From an uncultured Clostridia bacterium (GTDB taxonomy: Bacteria > Bacillota > Clostridia > Christensenellales > UBA1242), in the NCBI GenBank assembly GCA_934748015.1, contig CAKVHF010000001.1, forward strand, positions 248,001 through 312,000: a stretch of DNA of 64,000 bases. Direction: 5' to 3'. Position 1 is the stretch's first letter. Each line of letters starts with the position of its first letter. Shown here one piece after another: positions 43,901-52,679 of this stretch. The notes below the pieces were generated by a model that was not told where the DNA came from, made no database searches, and saw only the letters and a list, made by a program, of their open reading frames with translations. A program made the translations under genes and the position numbers.

Positions 43901-44911
43901 ATGAGTAAGAAACAAGGGTCACAAACTGTAGTTTTTACAAACAAGCCTTCGGTATTATCGTATTGTGCAATTGCGGGCTTAAAAGAGGGACAAGGAAATT
44001 TTAAAGATTATTTTGATATAATTCTGGAAGATGACTTGTTTGGGGAGAAAACTTTTGAACATTCTGAACGAAAAATATTTACTGAAGCGGTTAGAGGTGC
44101 TGTAAAAAAAGGAAAGTTAGATGTTTCACAACTAGATGTATTGGTTAGCGGAGACTTATTAAACCAAATAATAACTTCTAGTTACACCGCTAGAGAATTG
44201 AGTATTCCGTACTTAGGGTTGTATGGTGCATGTAGTACAATGGCAGAATCGCTTGCTGTTGGTGCATTATTGATCGACAGTGGAAGCATGTTACATGTTG
44301 CTTGTTGTACAGGTAGCCACTTTAGTTCTGCCGAGAGACAGTATCGATTTCCCTTAGAGTTGGGAAATCAGCGACCTCCAACTAGTCAGTGGACAGTAAC
44401 CGGGTCAGGATGTACAATATTGGCGCATGATAGTAGTAAGATACGAATTACAAGTGCAACATTTGGTAAGGTTGTTGATTATGGAATTGCTGATGTTAAC
44501 AATATGGGTGCAGCAATGGCACCTGCAGCAATGGATACACTAATTGCACATTTCCGTGATACTAACACTAAGCCTAAAGACTATGACCTGATACTTACTG
44601 GTGATCTTGGTAAGTTGGGTAGTGAAATACTAATGGATCTAATGGAGAGAGAAGGATATAAGTTGGGCGTTAATTATAGTGATTGTGGACAAATGATGTA
44701 TAATGATACGCAGAAAACTTTTCAAGGCGGATCAGGTGCTGGGTGTAGTGCTATTGTGTTAAATTCTTATGTGTTTAAAAAAATGGAAGAGGGAGTGTAT
44801 AAGAAAGTGTTATTCTGTGCGACAGGTGCTTTGCTTAGCACATTATCTTCGCAACAGGGTGATACAATCCCTGGTATATGTCATTTAGTACACCTAGAGA
44901 GGTATGAATAA
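43901..44911 (+). CDS. spoVAD: Stage V sporulation protein AD
   Basis: A 336-residue soluble protein with a thiolase-like fold that binds dipicolinic acid. LGLYGACSTMAESLAVGALLIDSG, CTGSHFSSAERQYRFPLE and LPTSQWTVTGSG-type sequence (PPTSQWTVTGSG here) are family signatures. It overlaps the spoVAE start by 8 bp. Confidence 0.96.
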   Translation: MSKKQGSQTVVFTNKPSVLSYCAIAGLKEGQGNFKDYFDIILEDDLFGEKTFEHSERKIFTEAVRGAVKKGKLDVSQLDVLVSGDLLNQIITSSYTARELSIPYLGLYGACSTMAESLAVGALLIDSGSMLHVACCTGSHFSSAERQYRFPLELGNQRPPTSQWTVTGSGCTILAHDSSKIRITSATFGKVVDYGIADVNNMGAAMAPAAMDTLIAHFRDTNTKPKDYDLILTGDLGKLGSEILMDLMEREGYKLGVNYSDCGQMMYNDTQKTFQGGSGAGCSAIVLNSYVFKKMEEGVYKKVLFCATGALLSTLSSQQGDTIPGICHLVHLERYE

Positions 44912-45278
44912 TATGTTGTTAATGTATCTTAAGGTTTTTGTAATAGGCGGGCTAATCTGTACAATTGGTCAATTACTTATAATCAAAACAACTTTAACTA
45001 GTTCCAGAATTTTGGTTCTGTTTGTGTGCATAGGTGCGGTTTTAGAAGGGTTGGGGCTATATCAGCCAATTGTAGATTTTGCAGGTGCTGGAGCAACAGT
45101 GCCAATTGTTGGTTTTGGACGAAGTCTAGCAAAGGGTGTTATTGAAGCGGTTAGGGATCAAGGTGTCGTTGGTGTTTTTACTGGCGGACTGACTGCGACC
45201 GCTGGCGGAATTGCTGCTGCAGTAATTTCTGCTTACGTTATGGCTCTTATATTTAATAGTAAAACTAAAAAATATTAA
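44904..45278 (+). CDS. spoVAE: Stage V sporulation protein AE (SpoVAEb type)
   Basis: A 124-residue membrane protein related to SpoVAC, with GGLICTIGQLLI, GAGATVPIVGFGRSLAKGVIE and a Gly/Ala-rich final helix. With SpoVAC and SpoVAD it moves dipicolinic acid into the forespore and out at germination. Translation is probably coupled to spoVAD. SpoVAA, AB and AF are not in the window. Confidence 0.92.
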   Translation: MNNMLLMYLKVFVIGGLICTIGQLLIIKTTLTSSRILVLFVCIGAVLEGLGLYQPIVDFAGAGATVPIVGFGRSLAKGVIEAVRDQGVVGVFTGGLTATAGGIAAAVISAYVMALIFNSKTKKY

Positions 45279-45426
45279 TTTTTGACAAAAACAATTTGCA
45301 ATTGTGGGTGACTTGTTATTGCTTGGCTAAAAATGAATATTTAGCTTATAGTATGACAAGACAACAAGCAGAGCAAGTTGTTTTTTGTTATTTTTGTTAT
45401 GTATATAAGAATATAATATAGCAAAA

Positions 45427-46077
45427 ATGCGAAAGTTTAAAAAAATATGTAAAATATCAATAATAGTACTTATAGTGTTAGTTATAATTTTGCTAGCATA
45501 TTATTTTGCCAACATTAATCCTGTAATAATTTCTAATACAAAATTAACTATGGATAAAGTGTCAAAAAAGGCAATAAATCAAGGGATAATAGAAGTTGGG
45601 TGTGATAAAGCATTGTATGATGAGCTGATAGATATAACATATAGAGATAATGGAGACATTGCTCTTATAAGGATCAATACATACAGAGCAAATCAAATCT
45701 GCTCCGAAATAGTAAAATCAACCGAAAATAATATAAATAAATTGGGTAGCAACGGTGTATTGATAGATACTGGAGTATTTACATCAATTCCTATTTTGAG
45801 TGGAGTTGGAAGAGAGTTAAGACTTAAGTTCAGGCAAATTGGAGCGGTTTCTTGTGTATACAAGTCTAAATTTTTGACCGCAGGAATTAACCAAAATATA
45901 CACAGGTTGTATGTAGAAATTAGTACAAAGGTAGGTGTTGCGTTGCCGTTTCATACGGAAGTTGTTGAGGTAAATCAAGAGATTTTGCTGTGTGAAAATA
46001 TTATAATTGGTGACGTACCATACACATATCTTCAATCTACAGAACTAGACTCGCTACTCAACCTTGTGCCATCATAA
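45427..46077 (+). CDS. yunB: YunB-family sporulation protein
   Basis: A 216-residue membrane-anchored protein (one hydrophobic segment, about residues 9-28). NINPVIISNTKLTMDKVSKKAINQGI and the later GNLTGSPILSGVGRELRLKFRQIG-like region (FTSIPILSGVGREL) match YunB, a sigma-E-regulated sporulation protein of unknown biochemical role. Its position after spoVA fits. No strong ribosome site precedes the ATG. Confidence 0.85.
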   Translation: MRKFKKICKISIIVLIVLVIILLAYYFANINPVIISNTKLTMDKVSKKAINQGIIEVGCDKALYDELIDITYRDNGDIALIRINTYRANQICSEIVKSTENNINKLGSNGVLIDTGVFTSIPILSGVGRELRLKFRQIGAVSCVYKSKFLTAGINQNIHRLYVEISTKVGVALPFHTEVVEVNQEILLCENIIIGDVPYTYLQSTELDSLLNLVPS

Positions 46078-46255
46078 TAAAATTTTGTTTAAAAAATGAT
46101 GTGAGTAATTGTATTTTTGATAGTTTTATGATAATATAATATGTTATAATAACTATATAACTATGTACAAGACAAGAAAAAAATAGAGAATTTAAAATAA
46201 TAACAGCAAAGTTTAAACTTTTGTATGTTAAAAATAATATTATGGAGAACAAAAG

Positions 46256-48877
46256 ATGCCAGAAGATAAAGATTTAAGCAAAATGTCAGATATGATGACA
46301 CACTATTTTACAGTTAAACAAGATTATCCAGACTGTATGCTACTGTATAGGTTGGGTGACTTCTACGAGATGTTTAGTGAGGATGCTAAAACATGCAGTC
46401 GTGCACTAGGGCTTACTCTGACCGGAAGAAGTTGTGGGTTAGAGGAAAGGATGCCTATGTGTGGCATACCAGCAAAGGCATTGGATGCATATCTTCCTAA
46501 AATGATAGAAGCTGGCTTTAAAGTTGCTATATGTGAACAACTAAATGTTCCCACTCCTTCCAATCCAAAAGTTGAAAGAGAAGTCGTTAGGGTAATTACT
46601 CCCGGCACTCTTATTGATGCGTCACTTCTAGATACATCTAACAACTATCTAGCGTGTGTATACAAGGGAGATGATGCATTAGGTGTTAGCTACATTGATA
46701 TTTCTACAGGTGATTTCTATACTTATCAACTTAAAGAAGATTTATCATTGGAGTTGAACGATATTTTCTCCACAATCAAACCACATGAGATAATTGCTAA
46801 TAGTGCTGTTCAGGCTATAGAGGATGATCTACCTATATCCAAGATGCAATTGATCCCAGCATTTGGCTATATAGATGACAAAGAATTTGATTACGAAAGT
46901 TGTAAAGATGTTGTGTTAACACAACTAAAGATAAAAAGTCTAAAAGAAATAGGTTGTGAAAATAAATTTGCTAGTATTGTCAGTGCTGGTGTATTGCTTA
47001 AGTATGTACGAAATACGCAAAAGAGAGATTTGTCGCACATTAACAAATTGGCTTTGTTAGATATCAAAAAGTATATGCAAATTGATGCAACTTCTAGACG
47101 AAATCTCGAACTTACAGAGAGTTCAAGGGATAGAACAACCAAAGGTTCGCTTCTTTGGGTACTAGACAAAACAAAAACTAGCATGGGAAAAAGAACAATT
47201 AAAGGTCTAATAGATAATCCATTGCTGTCAGAAAATGAAATCAATTATCGTCTGGGTGGTGTTGAAGATTTTGTCAAGAATATAGTTGTCAGGGAACAAA
47301 TGCGTGATTTGTTATACAATATTTTTGATATCGAAAGGCTAACTGGCCGTATCAGCTATAACAATTTAACACCAAAAGATTGTCTTGCACTTAGCAAAAG
47401 CTTGAAAATAATTGCACCAATTAAGACTTTGCTTAATAAACTATCATCAGATTTTGCGAAAAAAATTAATGATAATTTATTGACTTTTGATGCTATTGTA
47501 CAGTTAATAGACTCGGCAATTAATGAAAATTGTACTAACAATATCAAAGATGGTGATGTTATCAAACTGGGCTTTAATGCAGAACTAGATGAGATAATTA
47601 ATATTCAGACTTCTTCTGCTGAGACATTATCAAAAATGGAAGAAGCAGAGAAAATAGCTACTGGTATCAAAAACTTAAAAATCGGCTACAATAGGGTATT
47701 TGGATATTACATAGAAGTAAGTAAGGGCAGTGTTGAAACAGTTCCATATAGATATATAAGAAAACAAACCTTGGTTAATGGGGAAAGATTTATAACCGAA
47801 GAACTGAAAAATGTTGAAGAAAAAATATTAAATGCCGCTGACCGAAAACAAGAATTGGAAGTCGAATTGTTTAACAAAATAAGGGAAGTGTTGCTTGGTG
47901 AGGTTGCAAACTTACAGAAAGTGTCTAAGGCTATTGGTATGCTAGATGCTATTGTATCATTTGCAACAGTTGCAGTTGAACAAAATTATGTTAAGCCAAT
48001 TATAACTAAAAATAACACAAAATTGGAAATTATAGGCGGAAGACACCCAGTTGTTGAAAAAATATTAAAAAGAGACTTCGTAAGCAATGATACAATAATG
48101 AACAATGATGACTCTCGTACTATGCTTATTACTGGTCCTAATATGGCTGGTAAAAGTACATACATGAGGCAGGTTGCTTTGATTACATTGATGGCTCAGA
48201 TAGGTTGTTTTGTGCCAGCTAAATCGGCTAGAGTTGCAATAACAGATAGGATCTTTACCCGTATTGGTGCTAGTGATGACCTTATGTTTGGACAAAGCAC
48301 ATTTATGGTAGAAATGGCAGAAGTAAGCAATATTTTGCATAATGCTACAGACAAAAGTTTGATTTTGCTTGATGAAATAGGTAGAGGGACAAGCACGTTT
48401 GACGGATTGAGTATTGCATGGTCAGTGATAGAATATATATCCAAAAACTTCCATTGCAAAACCTTATTTTCTACACATTTTCATGAGTTAACCGACCTAG
48501 AGGGTGTCCTTGATGGGCTTAAGAACTACAAGATTCAGGTTCAAGAATACAACAATTCTGTAATTTTCTTAAGAAAAATCACTAGAGGCTGTGCAAACAG
48601 AAGTTTCGGAATAGAAGTTGCCTCGCTTGCTAACTTGCCAGAAGAAGTGGTTGAGAGGGCGAAAGTAATACTTCATAACCTTGAACAACATGACTTGAAT
48701 AAAGATATAATTAAGAATAACTGTGTTGATAATGGCGAAGAGAAGAAAATGGCAGAGTATCGAAAAGGTTTAACTCAAGTTGCGGGCATCTTAAATGACC
48801 TTGATGTAAACACTTTAACTCCGCTTAATGCTTTTGATATTTTAATTCAATTGAAAAATTATATAAAAAAGGATTAA
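46256..48877 (+). CDS. mutS: DNA mismatch repair protein MutS
   Basis: An 873-residue mismatch sensor. N-terminal FYEMF (RLGDFYEMF) is the mismatch-contacting motif. The ATPase domain has GPNMAGKSTYMRQVALI, DDLMFGQSTFMVEMAEVSNIL and LDEIGRGTSTFDGLSIAW, then FSTHFHELTDLE. The C-terminus is full length. GGAG precedes the ATG. Three bases separate it from mutL. Confidence 0.98.
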   Translation: MPEDKDLSKMSDMMTHYFTVKQDYPDCMLLYRLGDFYEMFSEDAKTCSRALGLTLTGRSCGLEERMPMCGIPAKALDAYLPKMIEAGFKVAICEQLNVPTPSNPKVEREVVRVITPGTLIDASLLDTSNNYLACVYKGDDALGVSYIDISTGDFYTYQLKEDLSLELNDIFSTIKPHEIIANSAVQAIEDDLPISKMQLIPAFGYIDDKEFDYESCKDVVLTQLKIKSLKEIGCENKFASIVSAGVLLKYVRNTQKRDLSHINKLALLDIKKYMQIDATSRRNLELTESSRDRTTKGSLLWVLDKTKTSMGKRTIKGLIDNPLLSENEINYRLGGVEDFVKNIVVREQMRDLLYNIFDIERLTGRISYNNLTPKDCLALSKSLKIIAPIKTLLNKLSSDFAKKINDNLLTFDAIVQLIDSAINENCTNNIKDGDVIKLGFNAELDEIINIQTSSAETLSKMEEAEKIATGIKNLKIGYNRVFGYYIEVSKGSVETVPYRYIRKQTLVNGERFITEELKNVEEKILNAADRKQELEVELFNKIREVLLGEVANLQKVSKAIGMLDAIVSFATVAVEQNYVKPIITKNNTKLEIIGGRHPVVEKILKRDFVSNDTIMNNDDSRTMLITGPNMAGKSTYMRQVALITLMAQIGCFVPAKSARVAITDRIFTRIGASDDLMFGQSTFMVEMAEVSNILHNATDKSLILLDEIGRGTSTFDGLSIAWSVIEYISKNFHCKTLFSTHFHELTDLEGVLDGLKNYKIQVQEYNNSVIFLRKITRGCANRSFGIEVASLANLPEEVVERAKVILHNLEQHDLNKDIIKNNCVDNGEEKKMAEYRKGLTQVAGILNDLDVNTLTPLNAFDILIQLKNYIKKD

Positions 48878-48880
48878 TAA

Positions 48881-50878
48881 ATGCATAAGATAAATCAATT
48901 AGACAAATCAATATATAGTTTGATTGCTGCTGGTGAAGTCATTGACAAGCCCGCTAGCGTTGTTAAGGAACTATTGGAAAACTCAATTGACGCTGGTGCA
49001 ACAAATATACTAGTTGACATCAAAGATGGTGGAACAACTTATATCAAGGTGTCAGACAATGGCTGTGGAATAAGTCCTGAGGATATTAGGCTTGCATTTT
49101 TGCCACATGCTACTAGCAAAATTAGATCAGTTGACGACCTATACAATATAGGAACACTTGGTTTTAGGGGTGAGGCTCTTTCCACAATCACTGCGGTAAG
49201 CAAGGTAACAATGATATCTAAGACCAGTGACCTTGATATGGGGACTATTATCAAAATAAATGGTGGTGATATAGAAGAGGAACAGCCTATTGGTTGCCCT
49301 GATGGAACTACAGTTATTTCTGAGGATTTGTTCTATAATATCCCAGCAAGAAAGAAGTTCTTAAAGAAAGCCAAGTCTGAAGAAAGTGAGATAACTAACA
49401 TAATAGCAAGAATCATTTTGGCTAATCCAGATATCTCTATTGAATATTCGGCAGATAATAAATTGATCTACAAATCGTCAGGTCAAGGATTGTTTGATGC
49501 AATATATGCTATATATGGCAAAAGCATAGTAGACAATCTAATCCCAGTAGATATAGATAAGTATGGAATTAAAGTAACTGGCTATATTGGCAAAGTTAGA
49601 TTTACTAAGCCTAATAGGACATATCAGACACTTATTGTTAATGGCAGATATGTGATTAATCAGACTGTGTCAACTGCAATTTATAAGGCATATGAGAATT
49701 ATATTATGAAAAATAATTTTCCTTTCTATGTCCTAAATATGAAAATCAACAACAAAGATGTTGATGTTAATGTCCATCCTAATAAGTTGGATGTAAAATT
49801 TTCTAACAACAATCAAATATTTGAGTTATTTATAAGCGAAATCTCCAAAATACTAATAGATTCTATTAATATAGAAAATGTAGTATTGACCAATAATGAA
49901 AAAGTTGATGTTCAACCAGAAATTGATCTAAAAAACCTTAATATTTTAGACACTAATGAGGGTATAAGTTATAATTATAATACAGGGGTTGAACCGGCTA
50001 CCATACCTACAGTCGAAGAGGTGAAAGTGGGTGGCTCAAATGTAGATATATCCCGTGAGGCTAAAGTTGAACAGAAAGACGATCCATTAATCAGTTATGA
50101 CTATAAGGTTAGCATTAATAACACTACTTATGTTAATAACAAGGCTATGGATATGTTAAAAAGTGGTGACATCGAATTTAATGCACCAAACGCATATGAG
50201 GTTGCACGCAATATACTTGATAAGCAGAATAGAGAGCTAGCTGTTGAACAATCCAAAATGGAAGAAATAAATGGCTTTGAAAATGAAATGGAAAATTTCA
50301 AAACTAAAGATTATAAAGTGATTGGTACATTGTTTGATACATTTATTATAGTGCAATTTACTGATTATTTCTACTTAATTGATCAACATGCGGGACATGA
50401 GAGAGTTTTGTTTGACAAACTAATGGCACAGTATGAAAAGAGTGAAGTAGTTACTCAACCACTGCTTATTCCATATGTAATAACAGTTAATCCAATGGAA
50501 TTTAATTATCTAGAAAACAATTTGGAATTATTAAGAAGAATGGGTTTTGATATTGATGAATTTGGAAGAAACGAATTTAGAGTAACAAGTGTTCCAATAT
50601 GTCTACACAATATTAATATACAAGAATTTTTTGAAGAAATTTTGTCGAACATTAACAACAAGCTTAAGATCTCGTCAGCAGATGTGTTAAGAGATTTCTT
50701 TGCGTCAACGGCTTGCAAACACGCAATAAAAGCGTACGATAAGCTGAGTGAATCCAAGATTGATTACTTGCTGTCGTTGTTACAAAATACACCTATTCTT
50801 CTATGCCCACATGGCAGACCTATAGTGTTAAAGATCACCGAAAAGGAAGTCGAAAAATGGTTCAAAAGAATAGTTTAA
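48881..50878 (+). CDS. mutL: DNA mismatch repair protein MutL
   Basis: A 665-residue GHKL ATPase. KELLENSIDAGATNI, VSDNGCGI and TLGFRGEALSTI form the ATP site. The C-terminal endonuclease set includes ACKHAIKA and CPHGRPI, and DQHAGHERVLFD, in which the last Glu of the DQHA-x2-E-x4-E motif is Asp. Nicking activity is still plausible. The 3' end overlaps the miaA start. Confidence 0.96.
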   Translation: MHKINQLDKSIYSLIAAGEVIDKPASVVKELLENSIDAGATNILVDIKDGGTTYIKVSDNGCGISPEDIRLAFLPHATSKIRSVDDLYNIGTLGFRGEALSTITAVSKVTMISKTSDLDMGTIIKINGGDIEEEQPIGCPDGTTVISEDLFYNIPARKKFLKKAKSEESEITNIIARIILANPDISIEYSADNKLIYKSSGQGLFDAIYAIYGKSIVDNLIPVDIDKYGIKVTGYIGKVRFTKPNRTYQTLIVNGRYVINQTVSTAIYKAYENYIMKNNFPFYVLNMKINNKDVDVNVHPNKLDVKFSNNNQIFELFISEISKILIDSINIENVVLTNNEKVDVQPEIDLKNLNILDTNEGISYNYNTGVEPATIPTVEEVKVGGSNVDISREAKVEQKDDPLISYDYKVSINNTTYVNNKAMDMLKSGDIEFNAPNAYEVARNILDKQNRELAVEQSKMEEINGFENEMENFKTKDYKVIGTLFDTFIIVQFTDYFYLIDQHAGHERVLFDKLMAQYEKSEVVTQPLLIPYVITVNPMEFNYLENNLELLRRMGFDIDEFGRNEFRVTSVPICLHNINIQEFFEEILSNINNKLKISSADVLRDFFASTACKHAIKAYDKLSESKIDYLLSLLQNTPILLCPHGRPIVLKITEKEVEKWFKRIV

Positions 50879-51810
50879 AATACAATTGCGTTATCATAAT
50901 TGGTCCAACCGCATGTGGCAAAACGGCGGTGTCAGTAGAGTTGGCAAAGCACTTGTCTGGTGAAATAATTAGTGCTGATAGTTTGCAAATATATCGCAAA
51001 TTAAATATCGGTACAGCCAAAGTCACTGAAGATGAAATGCAAGGTGTTAAACACTATATGATTGATGTAGTTGAACCTACAGACAGTTTCTCAGTTTCGC
51101 AATATAGAGACATGGCAGAGAAGTGTTTTAATGAGATTGTTTCTGATAGCAAAATACCTATCATCGTTGGTGGAACAGGATTATATATTAAGTCCTTGTT
51201 ATACAATAATAATTATGGAAATTGCTCTGGTAATGCAGAAATAAGAAAGAAATACAACTTATTATTAGAAAAATATGGCAAAGAATATGTCTATAATATT
51301 TTGTCAGAAATCGACCAAGTTTCTGCCAATAAACTGCATGTAAATGACACAAAAAGGGTGGTTCGTGCCATTGAAATATATGAAAGCACGGGCAAAACCA
51401 AATCTCAATTGGAGCTAGAGAACAAAACTTCTCTAAATAATAAATTGATTAAACCTCTAATAATCGGTCTAAATTTATCCTCGCGTGACAATCTATATAA
51501 CAAGATTGATAGGCGGGTTGACATGATGTTTGACAACGGGTTAGAGCAAGAAGTTCAAGCATTATTATCTTCTGGAATAACTTTTCATAACCAAGCAATG
51601 CAGGCAATTGGTTATAGAGAATTTGAGCAATATATTGATGGACAAATCAATCTTAATCAATTGAAAGAATTGATCAAACTAAATACTAGACATTATGCCA
51701 AAAGGCAATTGACATTTTTCAATCAAATACCTATTAATAATTGGTATAACACAGACACGCAGTCAATCAATGATATTGTTGAAGATATAATAAAAGTATT
51801 TTATGAATAA
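50857..51810 (+). CDS. miaA: tRNA dimethylallyltransferase
   Basis: A 317-residue enzyme that adds a dimethylallyl group to A37 of tRNAs reading UNN codons. P-loop GPTACGKTAV, SADSLQIYRKLNIGTAK, GGTGLYIKSLL and QAIGYREFEQYI are diagnostic. The ATG at 50857 follows AAGGA and lies 22 bp inside the mutL 3' end. mutS-mutL-miaA is a common order. MiaB, which acts next on the same base, is encoded at 55176. Confidence 0.95.
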   Translation: MVQKNSLKYNCVIIIGPTACGKTAVSVELAKHLSGEIISADSLQIYRKLNIGTAKVTEDEMQGVKHYMIDVVEPTDSFSVSQYRDMAEKCFNEIVSDSKIPIIVGGTGLYIKSLLYNNNYGNCSGNAEIRKKYNLLLEKYGKEYVYNILSEIDQVSANKLHVNDTKRVVRAIEIYESTGKTKSQLELENKTSLNNKLIKPLIIGLNLSSRDNLYNKIDRRVDMMFDNGLEQEVQALLSSGITFHNQAMQAIGYREFEQYIDGQINLNQLKELIKLNTRHYAKRQLTFFNQIPINNWYNTDTQSINDIVEDIIKVFYE

Positions 51811-51821
51811 TTTGATTTGTA

Positions 51822-51907
51822 AAAAAACTATAAAATTAAGCAGTGGTTGAAGTTGCTGTTTTATATAACAGCATGAAAAAATCTATTACTTGATTTTATA
51901 GTTTTTT
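51822..51907 (+). terminator. Long inverted repeat after miaA, probable terminator
   Basis: AAAAAACTATAAAATTAAG (51822-51840) pairs with the stretch 51889-51907 over 19 bp with one G-U. The loop holds an inner hairpin GCTGTT/AACAGC. The plus-strand T6 tract suits miaA termination, but the stem is unusually long and two-tiered. Confidence 0.6.
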
Positions 51908-51971
51908 AGTGTTTTATTAAAAATTGTAATTATTAAAAAATGTTAATCGTACAATATTGTAGGGTAAAAAT

Positions 51972-52679
51972 ATGAAACATAAAAAAACTACTACAATATC
52001 TAATATTTTAATAACTATAATGCTTGTTTTCTTATTCGCATGTACAACAACTTATAGCGTTAATATGGTGGCAAATTATAACAACTCTGATGTTATATAT
52101 AATGGCAATAAGCAATCCAATTATGTAACACTTATGTTTAATGTGTATTGGGGTAATGAGTATATTGATGGTATCCTAGATTGTCTAAATAAATATGATA
52201 TCAGGACTACTTTTTTTGTTGGTGGTGCATGGGTAGAAAAGAACAGAGAAATATTAGCAAAAATTATTTCTGCTGGACATGAAATAGGTAATCATGGTTA
52301 TTTCCATAGTGATCATCAAAAGTTGAATTATGAGCAAAACTATGAAGAAATTAAAGCATGCAATGACTTAGTCAATGTATATTTTGGATACAAAATTAAA
52401 CTATTTGCACCGCCAAGTGGAGCATTTAATAATGCAACTATTGAAGCTGCACAAGCATTGGGCTGTGCAACAATTATGTGGACATATGACACCATAGATT
52501 GGCGTGATAAAAATAGTACATTGATATATAACAGGGCAACGAAAAAAGTTAGTGGTGGGTCGCTAGTTTTGATGCATCCAACTGAAAAGACATTAGAGGC
52601 TTTACCTGCCATATTGGAATACTACAAATTAAATAATCTACAAGTGGTCACTGCGTCACAAAATATATCAATTGAATAG
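51972..52679 (+). CDS. Polysaccharide deacetylase family protein (YlxY/PdaB-like)
   Basis: A 235-residue exported protein (hydrophobic N-terminal segment, residues 10-27) with a NodB deacetylase fold. Metal-binding HxxxH is intact in EIGNHGYFHSDH, as are APPSGAF and TIMWTYDTIDWRD. The first motif, usually TFDxxWG, reads MFNVYWG, so the catalytic-base Asp is Asn. Members in spore formers act on cortex or wall peptidoglycan, but this one may be inactive or altered. Its 3' end overlaps the convergent PBP gene by 12 bp. Confidence 0.85.
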   Translation: MKHKKTTTISNILITIMLVFLFACTTTYSVNMVANYNNSDVIYNGNKQSNYVTLMFNVYWGNEYIDGILDCLNKYDIRTTFFVGGAWVEKNREILAKIISAGHEIGNHGYFHSDHQKLNYEQNYEEIKACNDLVNVYFGYKIKLFAPPSGAFNNATIEAAQALGCATIMWTYDTIDWRDKNSTLIYNRATKKVSGGSLVLMHPTEKTLEALPAILEYYKLNNLQVVTASQNISIE

